DNA from: Glossina fuscipes
Lineage: Eukaryota; Arthropoda; Insecta; Diptera; Glossinidae
Length of the DNA: 64,000 nt
NCBI RefSeq assembly: GCF_014805625.2
Contig: NW_023998471.1
Coordinates: 1,590,875 to 1,654,874 of the forward strand
Direction of reading: 5' to 3'
Every line of letters starts with the position of its first letter. Within the stretch, counting starts at the first letter, position 1. This document shows positions 12,800-26,169 of this stretch, one piece after another. The translations under genes and the position numbers were made by a program. Below the pieces are notes generated by a model. It did no database searches. It was not told the origin of the DNA and saw only the letters and a list, made by a program, of their open reading frames with translations.

Positions 12800-13640
12800 T
12801 TCAGACAAGAGGGCGCAATTTTCGAGATATTTTGACGAAATTTTGTTCGCTAACAGGTTGTGGACCAAGGAGCAACGCAGTTGAAAATGTTTTTGGTCGG
12901 ATCACTTTTTCGACGACCTCCCATATAATGCCTTATTTTGAAAAGTCGATGTACGGATAACTGGAGGTCGCTATGGGAAATTTAGGGGTTGGCTGTGCCC
13001 CATTACCGTGTTTTTACTTGTGTTTTACAACATGTTCGCAACTTTAGGGTCTGCAAATTGTTCAACAAGCATTTCTGATTGGGTAATTTTTCGATCAGGA
13101 GTTTGTATTATTAATTATCCTCTAAAGCAGAACAACATATCACATGACCCAATGCAGAGACTTTCGTTGGCAGGTCGTCAGAAATTTGCAAAATTTTCTA
13201 AAGGCTTTTGACGACGATCTTTTCCACTTCATGAATAAAATCGGTGCAGTCCGCATGTTTCTTGAGTTTTACAATAATTTCTTTACCGCTAATTGAGATC
13301 GCGAATTTATGACTACACGTATGTACGAATGATCGATCTGGCTGGCTCAATAGAGAAAATTGGAAATTTCTAAATCGATCCCTTTGTCTAACAAAGTTAT
13401 TCATGTAACGGCTTTGCAAAATAAGGCGATATATTGCAAATGCTCTAAGTAGCGATACGATTCTCACCATCGTTCATCGTTGGGTCAAGCCAGCTCGATA
13501 TACCAAATTTCATCAAAATATCTCAAAAATGCAAGACGGACACACGAATAAACAAATAAGTTTATAACAAGAGCTATTCTATTTCAAGCTGTGTAGACCG
13601 GCACAATTCTAACAGACCCCAGTACCACAAGTGGTATAGG
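12800..13640. repeat. Second dispersed repeat family, facing half-copies
   Basis: At about 12815-12970 a plus-orientation segment carries the 'gagatatt.tga.gaaattt' core, followed by 'tttttcgacgacctcccatataa'-like text. At about 13480-13640 the same core appears reverse-complemented ('aaatttcatcaaaatatctcaaaa' then 'gacggacacacgaataaac' and 'ccacaagtggtatagg'). A further plus copy lies at 32.9-33.2 kb. The arrangement suggests two insertions in opposite orientation, or an element with inverted ends. Open frames in between look incidental. Confidence 0.5.
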
Positions 13641-16600
13641 TAAAAAATTAATAAAAGTTTGTTTTCGAAAAATTACGAGCACATATCTAGGGGTTCTTAA
13701 ATATAATATCCACCCTGTACACGATACCGTATGTCAATGCCTTTTATATTATTGTATAAATTATTCTCAACTAAACTGAAGAGTTTAGCTTTACTTAAAT
13801 TTATTAAGTGTTAAAAAAGTCGACGATTTATAGCGCAAGCTTAATACATTAATACATTAGCGGTGATCTGAAAAATATTAACCCTTGAAGAGGTCAAAAT
13901 TGATAAAATCATTTCATTTGACTCTCGTGCACATTGCCATGAAACATAATGCTGTCTCTCTTTTTTTAAATATCTCACATTGTCATTATGATCGGCATGT
14001 GGCATAACCAACCCATTGCTATGTATGCTTCAATGCTTTCTCCTAACTTTGAAGCATGGCAACGAACGGTAAAGTTCATGAAAAATGTTCCTTAAACTAA
14101 TAGATCGTAAGTGAATGTATTTTGTAGGATGATTTAAGTGACGTAAGACATTCTTTAGCAGTGTGTAAAAGGATTTTCATGTTTTACACAAATGTTTAAT
14201 AAAGCGAGAGGACAAACTATGTCCACCTTGGGTACCTTGTTGTTGTGTTAGGTTGTATTTAAGAAAGTTTATATTAATAAAAAAGTCATACATACATCCT
14301 CTTAGGTTTCAGACTCAAATCATTTTAAAATTTTTTTTTCCTGTTACCGAGATTATTCCAAATGTATGTACCCGAGTATGCCGAGTGTACCAAATATAAC
14401 GTATCAGTTCGGCTATTAGAATGAGCTTAATTGCTTCTATATCCATTCATGGATCTCTCCGTTAAAGTCACGATTGTTAACACAACACTTTTTGAATTTA
14501 AATTTTCATTCATTTATTTAGTTAAGAATTTTTGCTATAATAATGTATATTCTTACAGCCAATGCGAACAGCCAAACTGAAAAAGCCACATATGTTTGTC
14601 CGTTCTTTGGTAGGCTAAGTTGGCAAAACTCTTCTAAAGCCTGGTTTCAATATTATCGGATTAGCTTCACATAAATCAAGTTCGGAAATCAGTTCACACT
14701 CTTCGCAAAGGATCAAGTACAACCTACCAGCACTAAGCATTTCATAAAATAACACATTTACAATTACAACGATCTGTCAAATTTTAGAGGAAATATATGT
14801 AACGTATGTACGACCTAAGTAAGGAAAAGTAAGGGATTTCTCTACCTGGCAAAAACTGAGTGCCTGCTGTTAACGGCAAAATTGTCTCGGCAAACGCAGA
14901 GCATTTTCTTTGTCCTTCTTTTTTTCAAAACATGTTCCCTTGGAAAAAGCAGCCTTTGTAAGAATTTTTTCAAGATCCTTCTGTAGTTTTGAAATCAAAA
15001 ATCTGCGTTCGTCATAATGTGCAATCGATGAATCGTTATCGAATATAGAACTCTATATAGAGGTAGGTTATCTTATATCTTTCAAGTCACTTTTAACACT
15101 GGAACTACTGCGTAGATCAATATGCTTCGTTTTGGATATTTAACCTTACAATAAAATTTTATAAGGCAAGTAAGATTTTGTTTATATAAATAGACCTTCT
15201 AGATCTCATAACCAGGTTTTCCTTCGAAATATCTATCACATATACTTATTTCTCCCGTTATGGGTCATTTTGAGAAATCGCTTCAGTCATAAAAATGAAG
15301 GTAAGAACATTTCTTGATCACTTAAAAATTTAATGTTGGAAAATGGAGGTGATCTGTTCACTTCCAACCCCGCGAAGGTAACTCGTCAGGTCTGCTTGCT
15401 ATGTTCGGTTTGCCCACTTTAGAAATGTCACTAAAATTATTAATCAACATTACCCACAATGGCAGAAATAGGTGTATGCAACATGCCGGTAGTTCTAGTG
15501 TTGAAAAGCCTTTACAATGATTTATCGTCGTTTGTTGGGCTTGTATAAGATTGTCATAAGACGTGCCATGGTCAAAGTGCGTTTCGATAATAGCAAATAA
15601 TTGCATAAAGAGAAGTCAAATAAATACGAAAATTGTTCGAATATATAGACATTTAGTCATTTGTAATATTCAATGCGAGCAATTTGTGGCCTTTGTTCAA
15701 AGCATGAGGAACACAGGATATAGAATTTTCGTGTGTTAAAACGCGTCGTCAAAGTTTCTAAATTCTGTTGTATATGTATCTACATACATAAACGCTCTGC
15801 CTCTGCTCTCACTCTTGAATTGAATTGCGGCAATTTCATCCACTTTCCCATCGATACATTTTCGTTCTTCCTTTGGTATTTGCTTGACATGTTTTTAGGA
15901 CATCTTTCAAAAGATCGCAATCGTCCTGCAAACCGTTCTTACCATCCAAACAAAGGAAATAAGCAACGGTTACCATATTCCCTATTTTTTTAATAGGATT
16001 TCCAAGGATTTTTGTGATGAGATGACAAAACGCATCGTTGTTTTAAGCGCTATAACATGACAGAGTCTTGATCGTTTCTAATGAATCCAATGACTCGTAG
16101 ATTTACCCACTAACCGATTGTACATTGCTGCTTCAGTAGAAGCAATGAATGATTTTCTGTACATTTGAAAACTTCACATATGATACTTATAAGATCATTT
16201 TGGTATTTCCAGCATTTGAATGGTTGGACGGACTCCATTTTCATTCATTCTTGATAAGGCGCCGCAAACAAAGAAATAATGTCACGAAAAATAAACACAA
16301 AAATAAAATAAACTCTCATTTTAGATCAAATGTACACATATGTTATATTATTTAAGGCATCCAATATATATATATATATTTTATTTCATTAACATCATTC
16401 GAAAGATAAATGCAGTGGCGCCTCTTGTTGTATACATATAATGCATCAGCATCTTGGTAGCTTCAGAAGTATAAATACACATACTTTTAATGGCTCGCGC
16501 TCTTTATTGTAGGAGTACAAAAACCATCCACAAAATGTGTAACAAAGAGAAAAAACAACAAAAAAAGCCGAAATTTATCCTACACAATGTTGTGGGTCAT

Positions 16601-19600
16601 CTTTAAAACATTTTTCACGTATTCTTAATCAACCCAATAAGTTCATGTTACACTGATTCTATGAAATATTTATATGGCGCTCAGTTATGTAGACAAATAT
16701 TCTCAATACTATTGACTAGGCGTTATTTTTTCTCTCATCATTCGTATCTTGCTCTCTCCGTTAGAACATATGAAAGCGACTTTACAATTTCTCTTCTCTT
16801 ACAAATTCGTCGCACGGTTGATAAATGATGTAATCACGTAGTACTTTAAGAGTATTACTAAAAACTTTTTAATGTTAGTCTTTTAACGACTGAAAGAGAA
16901 GATTTAAAAATTTTCTATCTATTACCCACAGTGATGTCTATCCTTTTTCTATTATGTTTGTCACTGTTGAATAAATTGAAATCTGGACCTGAATATTTGC
17001 AGAAATGAATATGCGCGTTATAAGGAACAAGTGAAAATCTTAGCACGGGTTAATAATGCTGGCGCTTCAAAAAAGTCGGAGTAAATTTTTTTCATATTTT
17101 CCAGCATAAATTTCGATCCCAAGAAGATATAGTCGAGGACATGTGATCCAGATGTTCATTAGGGTCAGCTCAATCGATTTTTTTGATTGTTTTCGTTTTT
17201 TTTCTGCAGTACGGGCGTGTATGTGAACAGATCACGACCATCTTTTGTCCGCATATACCTGATCGGACCGGGAATATGTATGGTAAATTTCATCTGTCTT
17301 CATGCTGGTGATTGCAATAGTAAAGTGGATGAGCCCCAGAAAAAAAAGAGTAGACATATGTATTGGCTGCATTAAATCATTAAAAGTCAATACATAACAC
17401 GCAGCATTTTTCGGGCTTATCGCGCGAAACCCGTGCAGTAGATTTAGTGCTACAATGAATATATCATTCCTAATACGAGTCCTGCGTAATAAAAAGAATT
17501 AAGGAAACATAAATCCATTTATTGGGAAATAATATTTAATATGAGAAATGTTATCGAAAGTATATAGTGTCACTATTTCTTATTAACAGTTTGTATGAAA
17601 CATGTTAAAAAGTACTTTTATACCACTTTTATCATTGCTGCGATATGTTGCGAACAACATTATTATTATGAAAAACTATGTAGCAGTATCTGCATTAAGA
17701 GTATGAAATGTAAAGTATACATACATTTCAGTTGTTGTTCGTTGCTGGTCTAGATGACAAATATGAACAATATTCGGGTTTTAATAAGGGTAAATATGAT
17801 GTTATCTAAATATATTTATTCTCGAATAATTGTGTTGTGTGAGTAATTAAATGTTTTAGTTGGATTTGATATTTCCGTTAGTATATGAATTTTTAACTTT
17901 GCCATCAAATTGAAAATTCGAAAAATTTTGCGAGACTATTGCGAGTAAATGACGAGTAACGATGAAAAGTAATCAAAAATTTAGTTGAATTTGCGTCGGT
18001 CGTTTCGTAAAGAAGCATAAGTGTGTACATTAATAATTGCTTTGTCGGTCGTTTGCGAGCATGTCATAAGGTCAAAACGTTGTGTACATATGTGCGTGAT
18101 GTATTAAGAGACTATGCGTTAATGTGTACATACATAAGTGTGTATTCGTTTTACCGAATGAGTGTAAAAATAAATATATATTCGCGGAAAAAATCTCAAA
18201 ATGTTTGAAGTATCTTTTGCTATATATATATTTAGGGCAAAAATACAAGAAATGAAGAAATCAAATAACAAAGAAAAAACTCAAGAACTTTAAGGATATA
18301 AGATTTTTTATAGTACCGTTTAAACGATGAATATATATGTCTGCCTATGCGTATGAAAAGTACAAGTTTTGAAAAAGAAAAAAAACAACGAAAAAAAGCT
18401 AAAAATATTGTTGTAAATTTTTGCGAATGAAATTAATCCTTAAAGGAGATAGATGAAAAATTCAAACCTGAGCTAAAATACTCTTATAGCAAAGATGTAA
18501 TTAAAATTTTTAGTACTGCGAAATTGGTTGAATACGTCTTTTATTAGAGAGATACGGATAATATGTATATACGTATATAATCGTGTTAGAATATATTACA
18601 CATACGCGCAAACGTTTAAATGAATGTGTAAGTACAACTCCTGTACACAACTACACACATATATATATAAAAGAATGTGTTGTTGTTAAAGTTTTCATAT
18701 TTTAAAAAAATGCCAAGAATCCTTGTTCATTTTAGTTTTCCTAATAACATACCCTAATAAGCTGCACTTGTTTAACAGATGAGTTTTTAATCTCAAAGAC
18801 AGGGGACACACCCCGTTCTGACGCCTTTTCAATCTTTGCAATTGTAATAATTTATTCTACTCAACTTTACGTTTACCGTTTATTAGCGTTAAGTCTTAGG
18901 GTTGTCATTCATTATACGAACGTATATGCAACTTTGTAGAGAAGTGAATTTTAAATAAACTATAAATGTAAAAGAATTTTGAATAATAGCTTAAAGTTTC
19001 CCCTTTCGTTATTCATAAAATTACCTAGAATTATACTAACGGTTCTAAGACATACGTTTATACGTTTATACATATACGTATTGAATGGTTGTTGATGGTC
19101 GTTCGAAACTTCGCACCGGTTTCTTCTTATTCGATATTTTCATTATTGTGAAATTATATGATATTTTGGAAAGGTTTTAAAAATTTCACATATTTCGAGT
19201 CATTGAACTTAAACATATATTTCTCCTCTCGGAGAATCCTGTCCCCTTAAGTCAAAAAAAACCAGAAAAATTTGGAGGGTGGTAATTGAATAATTTCTGC
19301 TTACATTCTTTGGCAGTTACTTTCACACATCTGCCAGACGATGTATATGCAAAGTCCTTGGTGTAGAAAACAACTGTTTCTTCGCCATATGCGAATTTAC
19401 TCTTAAATTCCTTGTAAAAAAAAAGCCTATAATGACTGCATTCCTCGATCGTTTCATCTTTCATCTCGCCACATAGACGTTGAGTAATGTGTCAAGTGTG
19501 TCTCAAGAGGTCCTGGTCAAGACTTTTTCAAATGACTTTATCATCTTTGACTGCTTCAAGCGATTTTCATTCAGTGTTTTGCAAAGCACTTACGGAGTAT

Positions 19601-22600
19601 GGAACAATATATCATCCATTTAACCAGCGCATAAATTCTTTCGATTTACGCTGAAATAACTTCAAAGCGCAATTTGAATTATCGATGGGTTGTTGTTTTA
19701 CTCGTATGTTTGCAAACGCGGCACTCGTATATCGCACTTTTATATTGCCTATCCAAAAACATTGGTATACTATTGCAGTCACTGCTTTTGTAACACTCGG
19801 ATGTCGAAATAAGAAACATGATGAAGTAACAAAAATGATCGATCAAAGCTGGATATTAGCTGGATTAGTAGTCATGTCTGTTCATGGAATTGTTATAATT
19901 TTACATTGTCCGTCTATCCATCTGCAGCTGTTTTATCATGAAAGCTAAAATAGAAAGTTGAAAATTGGCTCACGCTGGTAGAAGAAACTTGCTTCGTGCA
20001 TCAACCTACAACTATGCCTATAATAATAGGTAAAGATCTGTAAAAATTTTCAAAAGTTGATTTTCAATGTTTTCAAATGCACATAAAATGCAGTTATGAA
20101 ATTTCGTATTCCGATTTTAATCGTTTAACTGGAACGTCCATAAGTAATAATTAATTAATTAATGTTATCTATTAAGTTTTTAGTGTTATCTATTAAGTTT
20201 TCACGAAATAAAAATTTTTATATATACATCATTCATCCTTATAGAGACAGACTCATATATGCGGCTTACCATCCATATTTTTTATGCAACCTAATATTTG
20301 CTAAAAATGATGGGTATAGAAAATGCGGCCTAAAACTCATATAAGACCCTCTGGTTTTGTTCCTTTTTCTTGCTTTGTCATATGCAAATGTTCATGTAAA
20401 ATATTCTTTTTCTGCTGATATCTTTACGATGTCAATTTGACTTTGCAATCATCCAAAACAATATGGTGGATTTTTTCGATTTCTGTTTTTCCTTTTCGTT
20501 TTGTTTAAGTTGATGGTTGAATTCAATGCCTAGAATGTGCAGTATCATCAATGCCTGGCATGATCATAATTTAAAAAAAAAAAAGAAAAAAAAAACAAGA
20601 AACACTATATGTCTCAACATATGGTTTTTTGTTAAGAAACAGATGCGTCGTGTAATGTTATCCAAGCTTAGATTTACATGGAAATTTTTTCCCTCTTCGT
20701 AGAAAGAAAAATAACTTGGACGTTTGTAAAATGGATGAAAGAAGATGGTCCAAATGTCCTGAAAATTCGATACCAAGATAGATAGACAAACGAATGGTCC
20801 AAATGTCTGGAAAATTGTTTAGAGATGCTAAGCTTTCAAAAAAACGTATAGGTGCAAAAATGGAAGCATGATCTCTCCCCTACCTTCCAGGAGGTGAAAG
20901 CAGTTTTGTTTGCATGATATTATAAAAATTTGATATAAAACTTGAAAAATTCCAAGTTTTCTAGGAATCTGACCAGGCACTAGATTCATAGCGACCATTT
21001 TTACGAAGCGCAGCGACCCTTATAAACGGACAGACAAACTTTGTAAGGGTTTATTAACATTTCCGAAGATTCAAATTCAAAGCGATTAATTTCTATCACT
21101 TAATTCGACTGTGGTTTATTTAATTTCACTTCTATGTCTAACCTGACCACAAACACATTAAAGTTGCATAAAAAGTAACAAAAAACACATCGCTAAACTT
21201 TTAAGTACAGCCGTTTGTGTGATGTGCAGATTCTGCAAGTTAACGACTATATAACCAAATGCTCACTTTAAAATGTGTAGCATTTTTGAAATAACTTTGA
21301 AGCAAACTGAAGTTTTCAAACCAAAAACCAGAGTGTATTAACGCTTATCTTAATTGACAGTTTTCAAAAGTCGCTTTACAATGTTATTCATTAGTGACTA
21401 GCATCTTCTTGATTTATGATTTGTATACTTATGGCTGAGGGCTTAAGTTGACGTTTTAGTTTTCTTATGACTTGAGTCGGTTTGCGGTTTTCGAACATCA
21501 TTTTCAGTTTCGGATTTATAGTTCTGGTCATCGAGCAGCTTTTAACGAGTAATGCGTTAATGGTAAAAACGAAAACGTATGAATTTTGCTTGGTAACGAA
21601 TACCACACTTGTATCATCCTATCCAAAAAAACAAACGTAACGTCTTTGTGTTCCCTAGTCACGTAAGTTAGCTAGCGAACGAAAACCATAAACCGACCGG
21701 TATTAAAGATTTGCAGAAACAACTTAACATAAGTTCAAAATTCTTTATGTGAATTTATGGAGCATACCTTTCATAATGCGCAAAAGACTACTCTTATCTC
21801 CCGGCTAATTGTCGTCTTTAACTATCTTAAACCAACCTTATTCTCAAACACATTCCGCAGACACCTTTTTGGGTAGCCAAACAAAACCATCCCGTTTGTA
21901 TGTATTATTATTACGAGAGAAAAAGGAAAATTTCTATGGTTGTGATGTTTCTTTATAGAACGCACATATAATAACACATTTGAGAGAAAAAATTTTTTTT
22001 TATTAAGATACTTTGCTTTAGTTCAATCTCATGCAAAGTGAGTCACTGCGTTAAAGGCAAACATTGCCGAAGCCGTTTAGAAATGAATTAATTGCTTCAA
22101 TCTTTATATAGGACTTTATGCAGTTCAGAGATTTGCTTTCTTTTTGCGAAAATTCCGTATCAAATCAGCAAATGGTTATATAAAACTATTCGATTTTCAA
22201 ATACTTCACTCTTTAAAATACCTTTACTTTATCTTTCGCTTTACTTTGCAAATTTTGTTTACTAAAAAGTTTATTCTGTTTCCCAAACGTCTTCCTTAAC
22301 AGATGTGCTCACTAACAGGCGGAGGAATCGGCAGAATTATTATCACGAAATCATTCCCTACGAAATCGTTAGACGGCGGTATCTTTTTCTTTCATGTTTG
22401 TTGTAAAACGTCGTTTTGATTTTACGCATTTATCCGATTGCTTTTTGAGGTCGTAGTGTCGTTGATTTGTGTTTTTAGGTTTTACTTGCACTTCTTAGAA
22501 AATCGATCTATTCTTATTATCATCATTATGATTATTATTAACTAATTTAGCTAGAGAAATAAATTTGAAGACGAAAATCTTAAAGCACTAGCATCTAAGA

Positions 22601-22699
22601 CGGCCATTGGCTTTTGCGGCTTCACCGCAGTTGACTTTCGAACCCACGACCATTGAGTTGTTAGTAGAGATGCTTTGCCCCCTCAGACGGATAAGAAAT
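13641..22699. other. Long gene-poor stretch
   Basis: No exon, RNA gene or element that I can support over 9 kb. Minus-strand frames at 15358-15606 and 19252-19464 have normal-looking composition but no recognisable domain. TA-rich simple sequence near 16360-16385 and 18655-18670. It may be intergenic or a long intron. Confidence 0.4.
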
Positions 22700-23068
22700 C
22701 TATTTACAGGAACTTATGTTTACAATGACTCTTCTGGTCTTTTCCATTTGAATATTTCGATACAATTCTCCTAACTCGAGTGACTGTTCCTGGCGCAAAT
22801 GCTCTGCTTTAAAAGCATATTGCTTTTTATCTGTGAAATATTCTATAAATTTTTGTGAACCTTTCCGCGATTCGCTAACTGCATCGGCAGATGAACTATG
22901 CTTTTGGGGAAGCGTAGATATACCGAAAGTCTTACCTCCTCGTGGTGATCCCTGAAAACGATCGCGACCGGCGAAGAAGAGTTTAAGGCTTGGACTATCT
23001 ACAACTTGGCGGCAAGTTTTCTGAAAAGATAACTTAGAGTTTCGCTGGAAGAAACACTCTTTTCTCAT
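22700..23068 (-). CDS. Candidate coding ORF or exon, unknown protein
   Basis: A 122-codon minus-strand frame with normal amino-acid composition and mixed codon third positions, unlike the AT-driven frames nearby. The C-terminal half (around KFIEYFTDKKQYAFKAEHLR and QEQSLELGELYRNIQMEK) is charged and helical-looking, like a conserved eukaryotic helical segment. A possible acceptor ('tttcag' before GGATCACC) lies inside the frame, so the true exon may be shorter. The stop lies just after a VIVNISSCK end. I do not recognise a family; it may be an isolated exon or a mobile-element gag-like relic. Confidence 0.35.
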   Translation of the reverse strand: MRKECFFQRNSKLSFQKTCRQVVDSPSLKLFFAGRDRFQGSPRGGKTFGISTLPQKHSSSADAVSESRKGSQKFIEYFTDKKQYAFKAEHLRQEQSLELGELYRNIQMEKTRRVIVNISSCK

Positions 23069-23099
23069 AAGCGATGACTATGAAGGAAATTCTATCCAA

Positions 23100-23720
23100 A
23101 ACCAGCTGGTAACTGGTTACGTAAAAATACGTTGATATAGTAATAGTTGAGAGCGTGGCAGTCCGGTTCTGGCTAGCCAAGATTGTATCCGAAGGCAAGA
23201 GTGACTACGTCCCTTAAAGTAAGGCTAAAGGCTTTAGAGTCTAACTTTAAACTCCACGGGGATCAGGATCCACTCACCACTCACGGGTACCTACACGGAA
23301 GGGGCGAGAGCATTGATTTACTGCAGATTGGTGCTTTCCAAGATCTTACGGGGATATCTTGCATGCTTACATACATTTGGAAACCGTGGTGGAAGCATGT
23401 ACGTCCACTCCCCTATTCGAACGCAGCAGTTCGGGAGATATCGTGGTGGTTGTCCTTTCTATCATTCCAAAGCGAATAATTAGAGGTGATGATAGGCCTC
23501 AACATTTATTAGAGCGGGTTTATTGAGCCATACACAATAAACATATCTGGATTGTCCCGTGCAGTTTAGGTTCCTAGATTTTAGGGATTGTCTAACTCTC
23601 TGGAGGGCCCCGGTAATGCTAAATTAACTCGTGTGCTATCGGGCACCGTGAGGTTAGACCAACATGGTAGTATACCCACGTAAAACCTCTTAGGCAACTG
23701 CATCGGCAGGTAACGCTTCA
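23100..23720. other. GC-richer island of unknown origin
   Basis: This 600-bp block is visibly richer in G and C than both flanks and has blocks such as 'ggagggccccggtaatgc' and 'cgggcaccgtgaggttag'. A 98-codon plus-strand frame (23183-23479) crosses it without a recognisable domain. A 14-mer 'aactgcatcggcag' occurs both here (near 23698) and in the neighbouring minus-strand frame (near 22878). It may be the UTR of an unrecognised retroelement or a displaced exon cluster. The following 500 bp to 24229 hold nothing recognisable. Confidence 0.4.
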
Positions 23721-24229
23721 TCGAGCTCTATTTAGTTTCTCTGAAAATTTGTTAGTTTCTATTCACTCTTTTTATCGTGTGTAGGATTTTCGTAACAAGC
23801 TACTCAACGGTTGGAAGCTGTTTTGTAATTACTTCGAAAAGAAATCAGTTTAGGTTCGACTCGTGAATTTTCTTCTACCTTAAACAAATGTTTCATTTGA
23901 GCCGAATCCTTACAAAGGCAACAAAAGTTCGAATGTGATTATCTAACTTATACAACTTCGACCTTTTCGCGCTTTCTGCTGGTATGTGATATTAACCTTT
24001 CTTTGGAAACTTAATAGCTATTCAGTCTTGTTAGAGAAGGCGAAAGGTTTTGAAGAATGAAAATTATTGAACTTGCGCAACTCTGAGCCGTTTTGTACAG
24101 TCGTGGTACGCGTTAAAAATTTCAAGTAGCATTACACTGCTGTATAATTATTAGGTGCTTACTTACATGCATTTTGATCATTTTTCAATCGAGAAAACGT
24201 GGTGCAATATGTATGGTTGAATGTATTTT

Positions 24230-25065
24230 CTACCATTTTATACAACCTCTTCCCGTTTTTCTGGTAAAGACAATACCGTGTCGAAAGACCGACATTAGTT
24301 TGACAACGATCCAATCATCGATCCATTTTCGCACTTTTGCAACTTCGATCTGAACAAGTGATGAACAAGTGGTTGTCAGAAGGCGACATGCCTGGACATG
24401 CCCATTCGAACTGCAACAGCGTATCCTTGTCAACCCTTGTAACGTGGGGCCGGACGCCATCATGCAAAAGGATGACTTTGCGTCTGTTAACCGCTGCTGT
24501 TGGTCTTTTTTGGGACAATACATAGTTCAATTCATTCATTTAACGTCGGTAGGCATCTGCAGTAACAGTTTCATTCGTTTTTAGCAGTGCGTAATACACG
24601 ACACTTTGTTGACCCTTCACCATGTACACAGCAAAACTTTGTGGCCATGAATTTTCCGCTTTGGTGTCAATGTGATTGGCTTTCCTGGACTAATTCATGA
24701 CTTTTTGCGCTTAGGATTGTCGCAGTAGACCAACTATTCGTTGTCCACCGCAATACGCTACTTTTCTCCTTGCTTGGTAAGCAATGAAACCGCCATGTTG
24801 AAACAGGTGGGAGTGGCATTTTCAGTCAATTCATATGATGGCCATTTTCCCTCCTTTTACATCTTTCCCATCGTATGTAAGCGTCTAGAAGCAGCCAACT
24901 GTGAAGCTGTTCTTTTTTGGCCGTGTTTTCATTTAAGAAGTCTTGCAGTTTACACTCTTCGAATCGAAGCGATATGACGAAGCTGCATCGCCATAAGTTT
25001 CTAAAAGTGTTTGACGGGCTTCGGCAACAGATTTCTTCAAGTCAAACGTGAAAGGTAATGAATGA
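24230..25065 (-). pseudogene. Mariner-family transposase relic
   Basis: Minus-strand peptides spread over three frames match the order of a mariner transposase. From the N-terminal side they are a VAEARQTLLETYGDAA-like block (near 25.03 kb), an MGK..KEGKW.SYELTE-like block, and a DNPKRKKS..PGKP block followed by TPKRKIHGHKVLLC (24.6-24.75 kb). Then come ETVTADAYRR, a KRPTAAVNRRKVILLHD..RPHV block, SPSDNHLF, and a KVRKWIDDW..FRHGI C-terminus ending near 24230. The second and third catalytic-region aspartates (LLHD, PSD) remain visible. Frameshifts, in-frame stops and an internal deletion make it non-functional. I could not find convincing terminal inverted repeats. Confidence 0.85.
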
Positions 25066-26080
25066 CGAGAATACAATTTTGAGCCTTACATGCTTAGTGT
25101 CTATATACGCGGACTAAATAATACTAACCGGAAACCTGTTATTTTATATCGTCATAGTCGAAATCAGCAAATATGACCGTTCTGTACATTAATACTTTGC
25201 ATTACTTTATCATTTTCAACAGTGGATGTCGCTGATTAAAGTATATGCAAGCGTCTGTTACGTATGAAAAATTACATTTTTTGATTAGTAAAAATTTTCG
25301 TACACCCATAAATATCTTTTCATAACATTTATGGCTAGTTAAGGCATTGTTTGCGCCAATGAAAGAAAAATTAGTTTTCTGACAATTTTACAGTGCTTTT
25401 CCCCGCTCAAGTAGTCTAAATAAGCAAACACTTTTGGTACAATCGATAGCGTATCCACAATATCGAGCTGCCTAGGTAATTTTAAAGAGCCATTTAGCCC
25501 ATACCTACCGCAGTTTTTAATATATCCTTGTCGGAATAATTGACTATGTTCGCTCCAAATACCTAAAAAAAAAAAAAAAAAAAAATTCAATAATAAAAAA
25601 CTAACACACTTAAGTTTTATCTCTAAAACATTGCTTTAAGTTGTGTTGTTTATGACTCAGTGAAAACAAAAGTCATCCATTTTTTTATAAAAAATTTTTT
25701 TTTTTTTTTAAATTCAATTTGGTGATAGATTGCGTTTACATTAAAAATCAAAGGTTGTAACAACATGAACAACATGAACATGAAGAAGTTCAATAGGATT
25801 TTGTGTAAAGAGTTTTTAAAGGATAAACTTGGTTTTGCAATAACCAAAAATTTTCTAAAGTGGTTTTTAATAATTTCTCAATTCTCTTAAGGGTGTAGAA
25901 AACTGTAACAGCGTAAAGCAAAAAAAAAAAACAGTTTTTTCGCAATTTTTTCCTGCTGGAAAGAAAAGTTAGAGAATATTTAATATCTGAGGAGATTACT
26001 AAGCACACCTTAAAGTATTAGACACAGCTATTTATTTTTGAAAAACATTGGAAAATGGCAACAGCAAGGTCGTTCCCTTT
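25066..26080. other. Gene-free AT-rich stretch
   Basis: Contains an A-tract at about 25562-25585 and A/T tracts near 25690-25710 and 25919-25930. Open frames here are translated AT tracts. Confidence 0.5.
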
Positions 26081-26082
26081 TT

Positions 26083-26160
26083 TGTACCCATCACTGTAAG
26101 ATGAGGGTATACTCATTTTGTTTTTTTTCCATACTATATGAAACCCAATAGGAATTATTC
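26083..26160 (+). repeat. 5' end of dispersed repeat family 1
   Basis: Carries the family's leading text, 'tacccatcactgtaagatg' then 'gggtatactcattttg', also seen at 61.12 kb and, reversed, at 46.75 kb. It diverges after about 26160. It may be the left end of the same copy that resumes near 26890, with about 730 bp of other sequence between. Confidence 0.6.
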
Positions 26161-26169
26161 TCTACAGCG

